Numbered from the stretch's first letter, positions 8,251-16,066 are shown. The stretch is 21,407 nt of DNA from Bacillota bacterium (GCA_023405135.1 JAEXYZ010000107.1:1-21407), one strand, 5' to 3'. Made by a program: numbers and translations. The notes: a model not told the origin generated them from the letters alone.

Positions 8251-8326
8251 GGAGGATTAGCTCAGCTGGGAGAGCACCTGCCTTACAAGCAGGGGGTCGG
8301 CGGTTCGAGCCCGTCATCCTCCACCA
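8251..8326 (+). tRNA. tRNA-Val (TAC)
   Basis: The acceptor stem GGAGGAT (8251-8257) pairs with ATCCTCC (8316-8322), and CCA is encoded. The anticodon stem CCTGC/GCAGG flanks TAC at 8284-8286. It is second in the array. Confidence 0.97.
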
Positions 8327-8339
8327 TAAGTGTTAATCT

Positions 8340-8423
8340 GGAGGGGTAGCGAAGTGGCTAAACGCGGCGGACTGTAAATCCGCTCCTTAGGGTTCGGCGG
8401 TTCGAATCCGTCCCCCTCCACCA
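8340..8423 (+). tRNA. tRNA-Tyr (GTA)
   Basis: At 84 nt it is a class II tRNA with a long variable arm, as expected for bacterial tRNA-Tyr. The acceptor stem GGAGGGG pairs with CCCCTCC (8413-8419), and CCA is encoded. Anticodon GTA is at 8374-8376. Confidence 0.97.
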
Positions 8424-8428
8424 TTTAT

Positions 8429-8503
8429 TGGGGTATAGCCAAGCGGTAAGGCAACGGATTTTGATTCCGTCATGCCCAGGTTCGAATCCTGGTACCCCAG
8501 CCA
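8429..8503 (+). tRNA. tRNA-Gln (TTG)
   Basis: The acceptor stem TGGGGTA (8429-8435) pairs with TACCCCA (8493-8499), followed by discriminator G and CCA. The anticodon stem ACGGA/TCCGT flanks TTG at 8461-8463. It starts only 5 nt after tRNA-Tyr and is the last of the array. Confidence 0.97.
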
Positions 8504-8552
8504 CTATATTTTGATTAACATAAAAGTCAATTTTACATAACTAATGCATGTC

Positions 8553-8584
8553 AATCCTCTTCTCAATTGAGTTGAGGATTTTTT
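8553..8584 (+). terminator. Rho-independent terminator of the tRNA array
   Basis: AATCCTC (8553-8559) pairs with GAGGATT (8574-8580). An inner CTC/GAG pair caps the stem and a T-run follows. It lies 50 nt after tRNA-Gln. Confidence 0.8.
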
Positions 8585-8650
8585 ATTTATGTGTGAATAG
8601 TTGGGGGACACAACTCCCCTAAAATTGCCGATATTTTTATAATCATAATA

Positions 8651-8890
8651 GAACTAGGAAAACAGATTATTTATGAGTATCAGCAATTATATAGTCATTC
8701 GAAGGAAAATAGTAATGAACTAACTTTGAATAAAAAGTCAAACGCAATTGGTAGATTTTTTCTAATCTTTCTTATAATTATCATATTAGTTATTACTTTT
8801 GTAGTAGGGCTTTTCTTAGCTAATCAAAATAACTCGCCAAACAACAAGGATAATACTAATATTATCGAATATGAACATAAGGATAATTGA
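8651..8890 (+). pseudogene. Small membrane-protein ORF without a proper start (hypothetical)
   Basis: The frame ending at TGA 8888-8890 encodes about 79 residues with a protein-like pattern. A charged, polar N-terminal part (ELGKQIIYEYQQLYSHSKEN) is followed by a strongly hydrophobic helix (FFLIFLIIIILVITFVVGLFL, about residues 37-57) and an Asn/Asp/Lys-rich tail. No ATG, GTG or TTG with a ribosome binding site begins the frame. The only in-frame TTG (about codon 26) lacks a well-placed Shine-Dalgarno. It may be a decayed single-span membrane-protein gene that lost its start. I do not recognise the family. A strong terminator follows 40 nt later. Confidence 0.35.
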
Positions 8891-8929
8891 TTAATACTAC
8901 TTCTATTTAAAATCAGATTATCGATAAAG

Positions 8930-8996
8930 ACATACTAACATTAGTAGTACAAACTAGGACCAATGTTTATGCTACTAATGTTAGTATGTTTTTTTC
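8930..8996 (+). terminator. Strong rho-independent terminator
   Basis: A perfect 18-bp inverted repeat (8930-8947 with 8972-8989) runs into a T-run that reaches about 8995. It insulates the arginase gene from upstream transcription and would end the transcript of the small ORF at 8651-8890. Confidence 0.85.
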
Positions 8997-9022
8997 TCGA
9001 GTATATCCCTGTATATCAAAAA

Positions 9023-9040
9023 AGTGAATAATTATACATA
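9023..9040 (+). promoter_or_regulatory. ARG box (predicted AhrC/ArgR operator) upstream of arginase
   Basis: The 18-mer AGTGAATAATTATACATA matches the general ARG box pattern WNTGAATWWWWATTCANW at all but one position. It starts 84 bp before rocF. In Bacillus, AhrC with arginine activates arginine catabolic genes through such sites. Binding here is inferred. Confidence 0.6.
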
Positions 9041-9051
9041 ACTTTGTTGAG

Positions 9052-9081
9052 TTGAGCCACCCATGTATTACCATGTAAAAT
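9052..9081 (+). promoter_or_regulatory. Possible rocF promoter
   Basis: TTGAGC (9052-9057) and TAAAAT (9076-9081) are spaced 18 nt apart. This would start transcription near 9088, just before the ribosome binding site. The boxes are imperfect. No sigma-54-type -24/-12 element was seen. Confidence 0.35.
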
Positions 9082-9106
9082 ATAGGAACAGCAAGGGGGA
9101 ATTTAC

Positions 9107-10009
9107 ATGGAAAATGAAAAAATATCGATTATTGGAGTTCCATCAGATTATGGTCAACATCGTCGTGGGGTAGATATGGGGCCAAGTGCTATTCGCTATG
9201 CAGGGGTAACGGAAAGACTTGAAAATCTTGGCTATAAAGTTCAAGATGAAGGGGACATTCTTGTTAAAAGAAAGAAAAATGTTCAACAGGATCCGAGTTT
9301 ATTAAATTTACATGAGGTTTTAGAGGTAAGTCTTCAACTATCAAATAAAGTACAGGAAGTTATTAAAAATGAAAGATTTCCATTGATTCTTGGTGGAGAT
9401 CATAGTATTTCAATTGGTACTTTCGCTGGATTAGCTACACGCTATAAGAATTTAGGGGTTATTTGGTTTGATGCCCATGCAGACATGAATACACCGGAGA
9501 CTTCACCTTCTGGAAATATCCATGGAATGCCGTTAGCTATTAGTATTGGATTAGGAAATGCTCATTTAGTTAATATAAATGGTATAACACCAAAAATAAA
9601 ACCAGAAAATATTATAATTATTGGTGCGCGTTCTATAGATCCGGGAGAGCGTGAATTAATAAAGAAACGTGGTATCAAGGTTTATACAATGCATGAAATT
9701 GACCGTTTAGGGATGACAAAAGTAATTGAGCAATCCATTGCTTATTTAAAAGAACGTCAAGTAGATGGCGTTCATTTATCATTAGACTTAGATGGAATTG
9801 ACCCTCTATATACACCGGGAGTAGGGACTCCAGTGCCTGGGGGTATTACCTACCGTGAAAGTCACTTAGCTATGGAAATGTTCGAAGAGGCTGGTTTTAT
9901 AACTTCAGCGGAGTTTGTTGAAGTAAATCCAATTTTAGATGAACGTAATAAGACCGCTGATGTAGCAGTTGCCTTAATGGGTTCCTTATTAGGTGAAAAA
10001 TTAGTATAA
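9107..10009 (+). CDS. rocF: Arginase
   Basis: Arginase hydrolyses L-arginine to L-ornithine and urea, the first step of arginine catabolism in the cytoplasm. The 300-aa length is normal. The binuclear manganese ligands are all in place: H99 in GGDHS, D122, H124 and D126 in DAHADMN, and D227/D229 in LDLDGIDP. The substrate-loop region (SGNIHGMPLA) is also intact. The ATG at 9107 follows an excellent AAGGGGGA site. The gene is monocistronic, with a strong terminator and an ARG box upstream, which fits arginine-responsive control. A speB-type agmatinase is less likely because the match to rocF (start, SGNIHGMPL and end) is closer. Confidence 0.95.
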   Translation: MENEKISIIGVPSDYGQHRRGVDMGPSAIRYAGVTERLENLGYKVQDEGDILVKRKKNVQQDPSLLNLHEVLEVSLQLSNKVQEVIKNERFPLILGGDHSISIGTFAGLATRYKNLGVIWFDAHADMNTPETSPSGNIHGMPLAISIGLGNAHLVNINGITPKIKPENIIIIGARSIDPGERELIKKRGIKVYTMHEIDRLGMTKVIEQSIAYLKERQVDGVHLSLDLDGIDPLYTPGVGTPVPGGITYRESHLAMEMFEEAGFITSAEFVEVNPILDERNKTADVAVALMGSLLGEKLV

Positions 10010-10101
10010 AATAGTAGTATTGACTTATTACAAAAATGGTTATAAATACTAATTTAGGCTTTTTTAGGGATAGAAAATTTTTGATATAATATCGATTTAA
10101 A

Positions 10102-10127
10102 TGAAACTTTTTATAAAAATAAACGTA
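10102..10127 (+). promoter_or_regulatory. SigW-dependent autoregulatory promoter of sigW-rsiW
   Basis: TGAAAC (10102-10107), exactly 16 nt, then CGTA (10124-10127) is the ECF sigma-W consensus. It lies 37 nt before the sigW start, so sigW should transcribe its own operon. Confidence 0.9.
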
Positions 10128-10163
10128 AATAATAATAGCCGAAAAGGTGGAGAGGAAACACAA

Positions 10164-10727
10164 ATGGATGCGTTAGTGAACAAAAGAATAAGGCAAGTGC
10201 TAAAAGGTGATCAAAACGCATTTTCAGATGTTGTGAGCCTCTACCAGCACAAGCTATATCAAATATGTTACCGTATGCTTGGTAATAAGCAGGAGGCAGA
10301 AGATATTGCGCAAGAAGCATTTGTTCGGGCGTATATAAATCTTCATTCCTTTGACCAAAAAAGAAAATTTTCAACATGGTTATATCGTATCGCAACGAAT
10401 CTTTGTATCGATCGAATTCGTAAAAAAAAGCCGGAGTACTATTTAGATGCAGAGGTTGCTGGTACAGATGGACTAGATATGTATTCTCATATTCCTTCTG
10501 AAGAACAATTGCCAGAAGATGCTGTGGAACAAATGGAGCTACAGGATCGAATTCAATACGAAATAAGTAGGTTGCCAGATAAGTATCGATCGGTTATCGT
10601 GTTAAAATATATTGAAGAATTATCCCTTCAAGAAATAAGTGAAATTCTTGATATGCCTTTAGGAACAGTAAAAACAAGAATTCATAGAGGCCGTGAAGCT
10701 CTAAGAAAGCAATTAAACAATTTGTAG
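10164..10727 (+). CDS. sigW: ECF RNA polymerase sigma factor SigW
   Basis: This 187-aa ECF sigma factor directs RNA polymerase to cell-envelope stress genes (antimicrobial peptides, cell-wall antibiotics). Region 2 (YQHKLYQICYRMLGNKQEAEDIAQ... FSTWLYRIATNLCIDRIRKKKP) and region 4 (LSLQEISEILDMPLGTVKTRIHRGREAL) are complete. The length equals that of Bacillus subtilis SigW. The ATG at 10164 is chosen because GGTGGAGAGG (10146-10155) lies 8 nt upstream. An in-frame ATG at 10101 overlaps the SigW promoter itself and would precede the transcript start, so it cannot be used. The rsiW gene follows 12 nt downstream with its ribosome binding site overlapping the sigW stop. Confidence 0.95.
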   Translation: MDALVNKRIRQVLKGDQNAFSDVVSLYQHKLYQICYRMLGNKQEAEDIAQEAFVRAYINLHSFDQKRKFSTWLYRIATNLCIDRIRKKKPEYYLDAEVAGTDGLDMYSHIPSEEQLPEDAVEQMELQDRIQYEISRLPDKYRSVIVLKYIEELSLQEISEILDMPLGTVKTRIHRGREALRKQLNNL

Positions 10728-10739
10728 GAGGAGTTATGC

Positions 10740-11348
10740 ATGAGTACGTGTCCACAACACATTGTAGACTATATGCACGAATACTTTGATGGCGATATTA
10801 GTCGTGAACATGAACAAGAACTAAAAAAACATCTGCAAATGTGCTCTGACTGCCAACAGCATATGCATCAGTTAAGTGACACGATTGCTTTTGTTAAGAG
10901 TGCAGCGCATATAACAGCACCCCCACATTTTGAAGAACAAGTTATGAAACGTCTGCCAAAAGGGAAAAATCGCGTAGGCGTACAAAAATGGTTTAGAAGA
11001 CATCCGATTATCGTAGCGGCTGCAGTATTCTTTTTATTTATGAGCGCAACATTGCTAAGCAGTTATCCGAATGACGAATTTTCGGTTACAAAACAGCCGA
11101 ATTTAATAGTCGATGGGCAAACAGTCATTGTACCAGAGGGAGAAGTAGTCAAAGGTGACATCGTTGTGAAAAATGGTGATATAGTTATTGAAGGCCAAGT
11201 AGAAGGAAATGTAACTGTTATTAATGGTGAATATATGGCTTCTACGGCTGTCGTAACAGGGCAAATTAAGGAAATTGACGAAACATTTGAGTGGCTTTGG
11301 TATGAAATGAAAGATTTAGCAAATGATTTTGTTAATCTATTTGAATAA
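10740..11348 (+). CDS. rsiW: Anti-sigma-W factor RsiW
   Basis: RsiW is a membrane-spanning inhibitor of SigW that is destroyed by regulated proteolysis (PrsW, then RasP) when the envelope is stressed. The 202-aa protein has a cytoplasmic zinc-associated anti-sigma domain with the motif H31-x3-C35-x2-C38. A single transmembrane helix lies at about residues 89-107. The outside domain has short beta-repeats of the form VVKGDIVVKNGDIVIEGQVEGNVTVING, reminiscent of bactofilin-like hexapeptide repeats. The start ATG 10740 follows TAGGAGGAG, which overlaps the sigW stop codon, so the two are translationally linked. A terminator follows 27 nt after the stop. Confidence 0.93.
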   Translation: MSTCPQHIVDYMHEYFDGDISREHEQELKKHLQMCSDCQQHMHQLSDTIAFVKSAAHITAPPHFEEQVMKRLPKGKNRVGVQKWFRRHPIIVAAAVFFLFMSATLLSSYPNDEFSVTKQPNLIVDGQTVIVPEGEVVKGDIVVKNGDIVIEGQVEGNVTVINGEYMASTAVVTGQIKEIDETFEWLWYEMKDLANDFVNLFE

Positions 11349-11375
11349 AGTGCACAAAATTAAAAAAAATAAAGT

Positions 11376-11410
11376 AAAATAGTCTGCTCATAATGAGTAG
11401 ACTATTTTCT
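11376..11410 (+). terminator. Terminator of sigW-rsiW
   Basis: Arms 11376-11390 and 11394-11408 form a 15-bp stem with one G-U pair and a 3-nt loop. The end is T-rich and the 5' flank A-rich, so it could also work on the opposite strand. Confidence 0.8.
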
Positions 11411-11590
11411 TGATAAAAGATTTACTTGTTCATTATGTGATATACTGTCATTAACTAAAAGAGTTAAGTTTGGAAAAATATCCTTATAAAATAAGGGGTA
11501 AAATAATTCATACAAAATTTATTAATACGTAATAACACTAAGTTTTAATCGATATAAATGAATTAGCAAGAAAAAAGTGGGGGATGCCAC

Positions 11591-12427
11591 GTGCAAATTA
11601 TTGAAAACTTTACAGACTTAACGCCTGTAAATGTTGTTTTTAGTTTTTTAGACGTACTCCTTGTTTGGTACGTAATCTATAAATTATTAACCCTCATTAA
11701 AGGAACGAAAGCTGTTCAGTTATTGAAAGGGCTATTTGTCATTATTGTTGCGAGGTTCGCGACCGTTGTATTTGGTCTAGATACCCTTGGTTGGATGCTC
11801 CAAGAAGTAATCGACTGGGGATTTTTAGCTATCATTATTATTTTCACTCCTGAAATTCGTCGTGCGTTAGAACAACTAGGTCGAGGAAAGATATTCCAAC
11901 GCTCCACAAGCCAATTAGAGGATGAGAGATTGCGATTGGTAGAAGCGATGAAAAAAGCAGTTAGCTATATGGCGAAACGAAGAATTGGAGCACTGATCTC
12001 CATTGAGCGTGAAACAGGTTTAAACGAATATATTGAAACCGGTATCAAACTGAATGCAGAAATTACATCAGAATTATTAATTAATATTTTCATTCCAAAT
12101 ACACCACTTCATGACGGAGCTGTAATCGTACAAAAGGATAGAATAACAGCTGCTGCATGTTATTTACCATTGTCTGAAAGTACGTTTATTTCGAAAGAGC
12201 TTGGTACAAGGCATCGTGCAGCTTTAGGCCTAAGTGAAGTAACAGATGCCATTACAATTGTTGTGTCAGAGGAAACTGGAGGCGTAAGCTTAACAAAGAA
12301 CGGTAATCTATATCGAAATCTTTCAATAGAGGAATTTGAAACCCATTTGAAAACAATGTGGTTTGGCCCTGAACAAGATTCGGATTTAGCCTCTAAGTGG
12401 ACTTGGAGGGGGAAAAAGAATGGATAA
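11591..12427 (+). CDS. cdaA: Diadenylate cyclase CdaA
   Basis: CdaA converts two ATP to the essential second messenger c-di-AMP, which controls potassium and osmolyte balance and cell-wall integrity. The 278-aa protein has three predicted N-terminal membrane helices within the first ~95 residues, a short linker helix and the DAC catalytic domain. Both catalytic motifs are present: D175-G176-A177 (in LHDGAVI) and R207-H208-R209 (in GTRHRAAL). The GTG start follows GTGGGGGA (11577-11584) at 6 nt. The gene overlaps cdaR by 8 nt and lies ahead of glmM. CdaA, CdaR and GlmM are known to form a membrane complex in which both partners tune cyclase activity. Confidence 0.95.
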   Translation: MQIIENFTDLTPVNVVFSFLDVLLVWYVIYKLLTLIKGTKAVQLLKGLFVIIVARFATVVFGLDTLGWMLQEVIDWGFLAIIIIFTPEIRRALEQLGRGKIFQRSTSQLEDERLRLVEAMKKAVSYMAKRRIGALISIERETGLNEYIETGIKLNAEITSELLINIFIPNTPLHDGAVIVQKDRITAAACYLPLSESTFISKELGTRHRAALGLSEVTDAITIVVSEETGGVSLTKNGNLYRNLSIEEFETHLKTMWFGPEQDSDLASKWTWRGKKNG

Positions 12428-13472
12428 ACTATTTGATAGTTACTGGGTATTACGAGTTACTGCATTAGTCCTAGCTCTCTTACTATTCTTTTATGTAAAG
12501 GCACTGACGGATGATACACAAAGCTCTAATATAAATTCACAATACGATATTATTACGGATGTACCTTTAGAAGCATACTATGATTCGGAAAACCTAATTG
12601 TTACTGGCTTGCCTAAAACTGTGGACGTCACGGTGAGTGGCCCAATGCAATTAGTACTTTCGGCGAAATTAAAGAAAGATTTTAAAGTATTTGTCGACTT
12701 AAATTCATTGTTAATAGGTGAACATAGAGTTACAATTCAATATGAAAATTTTTCAGAGAAGCTAGAAGTTTCCATTGATCCTAAATGGGTGGACATTGTA
12801 ATCGAAGAAAAGGTTACAAAGGAATTACGAGTTGATCCGGAAATGAACAATAGCCAAATTGCAGAGGGCTTTGAATTAAAAGGTATGACGGCTGAGCCTA
12901 GTACTGTTTTCGTAACAGGTGCAAAAAGTGCGATAGAAAATATTAGCTATGTGAAAGCAACTGTTACTGGTGAGGATGGGATCAACTCCTCCTTTAAACA
13001 AGAGGTTAATGTAAAGGTGTTAGATAATAATTTAAATAAGCTTGATGTCATAATAGAACCAGAGACCGTAGTAGTTAACGTTGAAATTAAGAAATATAGT
13101 CGAGAAGTCCCGATAACGATTAAGCAGACTGGAAGGCCTGGAGAAGGTATTACAATAAACAGTATAAGGTCAGATACCGAATCGATTATCGTATATGGTC
13201 CTAAATCAATTATTGACTCTTTAACAGAACTAGTCGTAGAATTTGACATATCAGAAATTCAAGAGTCTGGTGTTTACAAAGTGAACTTAAAAATTCCAAA
13301 TGGAGCAACGAAATTATCATCAAAGACGATTGAAATAGAAGCTGATATCACGAAAGAGGATAAAACGGAAGCTACTCCAGAGGGAAATGCCGAAGTAATT
13401 AATGACGTGGAAACAGAAACCGAAGAAATAAACTCAGATCAACAAAACACTGAAGAAAATACTACAGAATAA
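12420..13472 (+). CDS. cdaR: CdaA regulatory protein CdaR (YbbR-domain protein)
   Basis: CdaR is a membrane-anchored extracytoplasmic regulator of the cyclase. The 350-aa protein has an N-terminal anchor helix (VLRVTALVLALLLFFYV, about residues 10-26). I can draw about three YbbR repeats, at roughly 43-127, 135-225 and 230-312. They are followed by an acidic, low-complexity tail rich in Glu, Thr and Asn. This is shorter than the four-repeat Bacillus subtilis protein as I recall it, so one YbbR unit may be missing. Its start lies inside the end of cdaA, with GGAGGGGG just upstream, so translation is coupled. Confidence 0.92.
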   Translation: MDKLFDSYWVLRVTALVLALLLFFYVKALTDDTQSSNINSQYDIITDVPLEAYYDSENLIVTGLPKTVDVTVSGPMQLVLSAKLKKDFKVFVDLNSLLIGEHRVTIQYENFSEKLEVSIDPKWVDIVIEEKVTKELRVDPEMNNSQIAEGFELKGMTAEPSTVFVTGAKSAIENISYVKATVTGEDGINSSFKQEVNVKVLDNNLNKLDVIIEPETVVVNVEIKKYSREVPITIKQTGRPGEGITINSIRSDTESIIVYGPKSIIDSLTELVVEFDISEIQESGVYKVNLKIPNGATKLSSKTIEIEADITKEDKTEATPEGNAEVINDVETETEEINSDQQNTEENTTE

Positions 13473-13483
13473 TTTATGATGAC

Positions 13484-13503
13484 GATTCAAATTATTTTGA
13501 ATC
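13484..13503 (+). promoter_or_regulatory. Intercistronic hairpin cdaR-glmM
   Basis: A perfect 8-bp stem, GATTCAAA (13484-13491) with TTTGAATC (13496-13503), has a 4-nt loop in the 112-nt cdaR-glmM gap. No T-run follows. It may be an mRNA processing or stability element. Confidence 0.45.
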
Positions 13504-13584
13504 ACTCATTCGTTCCAGAGATGAAATTGTAAATAATCGCAATGATGAAGCATGGAATGTCTAGCATTGAAGGAGAGAAAAGTA

Positions 13585-14937
13585 ATGGGAAAATATTTCG
13601 GAACTGATGGCGTCCGTGGTGTCGCAAATTCAGAATTGACGCCAGAACTTGCATTTAAGCTTGGACGAGTTGGTGGATATGTGCTGACGAAACATACAAA
13701 GGAACGTCCGAAAGTAATTATTGGACGAGATACTCGTATTTCTGGTCATATGTTAGAAGGAGCATTGGTAGCTGGACTACTATCAATAGGTGTTGAAGTA
13801 ATGAGATTAGGAGTTATTAGTACACCTGGTGTTGCTTATTTAACTCGTGTAATGAACGCTGATGCTGGTGTTATGATCTCCGCTTCGCACAATCCGGTTG
13901 CAGATAATGGGATTAAATTTTTCGGTCCAGACGGCTTTAAATTAACAGATGCACAAGAAGCAGAAATCGAAAATTATCTTGAATTAGAATCAGATACATT
14001 ACCACGTCCGATTGGGGGAGATGTAGGGTCTGTTAGCGATTACTTCGAAGGTGGTCAAAAATATCTGTCATATTTAAAACAAACTGTAGAAGAGGATTTC
14101 CTTGGAATTCACGTTGCTCTTGATTGTGCCCATGGTGCTACATCTCAACTTGCAACTCATTTATTTGCAGATTTAGAAGCAGATATTTCATCGATGGGTT
14201 CTTCACCAGATGGTTTAAACATTAATGAAGGAGTAGGTTCTACTCATCCAGAGAAACTAGCAGCCTTTGTATTAGAGCGTGGTGCTGATGTAGGACTAGC
14301 ATTTGATGGTGATGGTGACCGTCTAATTGCTGTTGATGAAAAAGGACAAATCGTTGATGGCGACCAAATTATGTTTATTATCGGAAAATATTTAAACAGT
14401 AAAGGTCGTTTAAAGAAAAATACAGTTGTATCTACTGTAATGAGTAACCTAGGCTTTTATAAAGCCTTAGAGGAAAATGGAATGACAAGTGTTCAAACAG
14501 CGGTTGGCGATCGTTACGTAGTGGAAGAAATGCGTACAAACGATTATAACCTTGGTGGCGAACAATCTGGTCATATCGTGTTCCTTGATTACAATACAAC
14601 TGGTGATGGGTTATTAACAGCTATCCAATTAGTCAACATTATGAAAGCAACAGATAAACGTTTATCAGAACTTGCATCTGAAATGAAAATATTCCCACAA
14701 CGTTTAGTAAACGTTCGAGTAGTTGATAAACATGCTGTTGCGCAAAATGAAAAAGTTGCTGCGGCTATTACTGAAGTAGAAGCTGCCATGGCTGGTAACG
14801 GACGTGTATTAGTACGACCTTCAGGAACAGAGCCACTTGTACGTGTTATGGTTGAGGCTGCAACAGAAGAAGAATGCGAAAGCTATGTAAACAGAATTGC
14901 TAATGTAGTTCGTGAAGAATTAGGGTTAAGAGAATAA
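13585..14937 (+). CDS. glmM: Phosphoglucosamine mutase GlmM
   Basis: GlmM interconverts glucosamine-6-phosphate and glucosamine-1-phosphate, the second step toward UDP-GlcNAc for peptidoglycan. It also binds CdaA and lowers c-di-AMP synthesis. The 450-aa length is normal. The phosphoserine is S101 in ISASHNP, the metal-binding loop is D241-G-D243-G-D245-R, and the C-terminal phosphate-binding loop RPSGTEPLVRVM is intact. The ATG at 13585 follows AAGGAG (13570-13575). An in-frame upstream ATG at 13552 would add a non-conserved extension (MECLALKERKV) that encodes the Shine-Dalgarno itself. A strong terminator follows at once, so glmS is a separate unit. Confidence 0.96.
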   Translation: MGKYFGTDGVRGVANSELTPELAFKLGRVGGYVLTKHTKERPKVIIGRDTRISGHMLEGALVAGLLSIGVEVMRLGVISTPGVAYLTRVMNADAGVMISASHNPVADNGIKFFGPDGFKLTDAQEAEIENYLELESDTLPRPIGGDVGSVSDYFEGGQKYLSYLKQTVEEDFLGIHVALDCAHGATSQLATHLFADLEADISSMGSSPDGLNINEGVGSTHPEKLAAFVLERGADVGLAFDGDGDRLIAVDEKGQIVDGDQIMFIIGKYLNSKGRLKKNTVVSTVMSNLGFYKALEENGMTSVQTAVGDRYVVEEMRTNDYNLGGEQSGHIVFLDYNTTGDGLLTAIQLVNIMKATDKRLSELASEMKIFPQRLVNVRVVDKHAVAQNEKVAAAITEVEAAMAGNGRVLVRPSGTEPLVRVMVEAATEEECESYVNRIANVVREELGLRE

Positions 14938-14949
14938 TATATAAAATAC

Positions 14950-14996
14950 ATCCAGTAGATGAACTAAAATTATAGTTCTGCTCTACTGGATTTTTT
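14950..14996 (+). terminator. Terminator of cdaA-cdaR-glmM
   Basis: ATCCAGTAGA (14950-14959) pairs with TCTACTGGAT (14982-14991). An inner GAACT/AGTTC stem caps it and a 6-T run follows. It lies 12 nt after the glmM stop. Confidence 0.9.
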
Positions 14997-15138
14997 CATT
15001 TAGTAAATTGTCTGAAAGCGAAGCGACAAGTATAAAGGACTCCAAACAATTAAGAAAAGACGTAATTGATTTTATCGTTTATTTGTCATGCAAAAAGGAA
15101 ATAGTAACTATGTAGAATTGTTAAAAGGAGTGTTTTAT

Positions 15139-15663
15139 ATGGCAAAGGTAGCAACGTTAATTACAGATTTATTTGAGGATATTGAATTTACAAGTCCGAA
15201 AGAGGCATTGGAGCAGGCAGGGCATACTGTAGTAACAATCGATAAAGAAGGAAACAAAACAATAAGAGGAAAACAGGGCGAGGTAAGGGTTGAAATAGAC
15301 CACGGAATAGATGAAGTAAATCCAGATGATTTTGATGCACTGTTTATCCCAGGTGGTTTTTCACCTGATTTACTTCGTGATGACGATCGAGTAGTCGCGT
15401 TTGCAAAGAAGTTTATGAATGATATGAAGCCTGTATTTGCAATTTGCCACGGGCCTCAAATTCTCATTACAGCTAGAGCTTTAGAAGGGCGAGATATTAC
15501 AGGATACAAATCAATTAGAGTTGATTTAGAAAATGCAGGTGCAAAATTCCATGATGAAGAAGTATTCGTTTGCTCCGAGCAGCTCGTATCCAGTCGTACA
15601 CCAAAAGATTTACCAGCTTTTAACCGAGAAATTGTAAATTTATTAAAGGAAAAAGACTTATAA
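15139..15663 (+). CDS. DJ-1/PfpI family protein (type 1 glutamine amidotransferase-like)
   Basis: The 174-aa cytoplasmic protein has the PfpI/DJ-1 fold. Family members include stress-linked glyoxalases/deglycases and peptidases, and Bacillus YfkM is a comparable general stress protein. The nucleophile elbow is FAICHGPQIL with C103-H104. The oxyanion-region segment DALFIPGGFSPDLLR is also typical. The closing segment (YKSIRVDLENAGAKFHDEEV) matches the family. The ATG at 15139 is preferred because AAGGAG (15125-15130) lies 8 nt upstream. An in-frame ATG at 15088 would add 17 residues unlike the family. The gene is monocistronic between two terminators. I saw no convincing sigma-B promoter. Its substrate is unknown. 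Confidence 0.9.
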   Translation: MAKVATLITDLFEDIEFTSPKEALEQAGHTVVTIDKEGNKTIRGKQGEVRVEIDHGIDEVNPDDFDALFIPGGFSPDLLRDDDRVVAFAKKFMNDMKPVFAICHGPQILITARALEGRDITGYKSIRVDLENAGAKFHDEEVFVCSEQLVSSRTPKDLPAFNREIVNLLKEKDL

Positions 15664-15678
15664 TTTTCCAAAAAACTC

Positions 15679-15711
15679 TCCACTAGGGTCATGCTCTAGT
15701 GGAATTTTTTT
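15679..15711 (+). terminator. Terminator of the PfpI-family gene
   Basis: TCCACTAG (15679-15686) pairs with CTAGTGGA (15696-15703), extended by two inner pairs. A run of seven T follows. It lies 16 nt after the stop codon. Confidence 0.9.
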
Positions 15712-15752
15712 GAACAAAATTATGCCCAATTTAGTACTAAATGTACAAAAGA

Positions 15753-15781
15753 TTGACGGGGTGTTGCATATTCTGTATGAT
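15753..15781 (+). promoter_or_regulatory. Sigma-A promoter of glmS
   Basis: TTGACG (15753-15758), a 17-nt spacer and TATGAT (15776-15781) form a good sigma-A promoter. Transcription should start near 15788, giving an ~85-nt leader before the ribozyme cleavage site and a ~385-nt leader in all. Confidence 0.75.
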
Positions 15782-15870
15782 GAAGGTGCTTTAAAAATAA
15801 ATGCATTTTTAAAGCGAGCGCTAGAAAGGGGAGAAAATAAGCGCTTTATAAATGAAAAGGAAAACAATTA

Positions 15871-16025
15871 TAGCGCCTGAGCTAAGGAAATCGGACGGAC
15901 ACTATCCTTAGTTGACGAGGTGGAGGATTATCGAATTTTCGGCGGATACCTCCCAATCGCATGCCCGGTTGTTAATTTCGTTTTTAAAACAAAAAAGTGA
16001 TTTTTTGGACAGAAAAACGAAAAGG
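15871..16025 (+). ncRNA. glmS ribozyme (glucosamine-6-phosphate-activated self-cleaving riboswitch)
   Basis: The conserved core is visible in order. Cleavage would fall between A15872 and G15873 in TAGCGCC. A P2-like helix joins 15880-15888 with 15905-15913. The conserved GTTGACGAGG (15911-15920) follows, then a stem GGAGG with CCTCC (15922-15926 with 15949-15953). The loop includes the invariant TTCGGCGGAT, and P4 pairs CGTTTTT (15979-15985) with AAAAACG (16013-16019). Binding of GlcN6P, the product of GlmS, triggers cleavage and loss of the glmS mRNA. This is classic feedback on glmS in Bacillales. The 3' boundary is approximate. Confidence 0.93.
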
Positions 16026-16066
16026 CAAATACAATTTAAAGCAATATCAAACTCAACTGCTTTGAT

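Noticed and set aside
10015..10051. Terminator after rocF (TAGTATT/AATACTA)
   Set aside because: The 7-bp stem is AT-only, the loop is 23 nt and no T-run directly follows; too weak to call.
15000..15138. Sigma-B promoter for the PfpI-family gene
   Set aside because: GTTTAT at ~15078 has no acceptable GGGTAT partner at 12-14 nt, so general stress control cannot be claimed.
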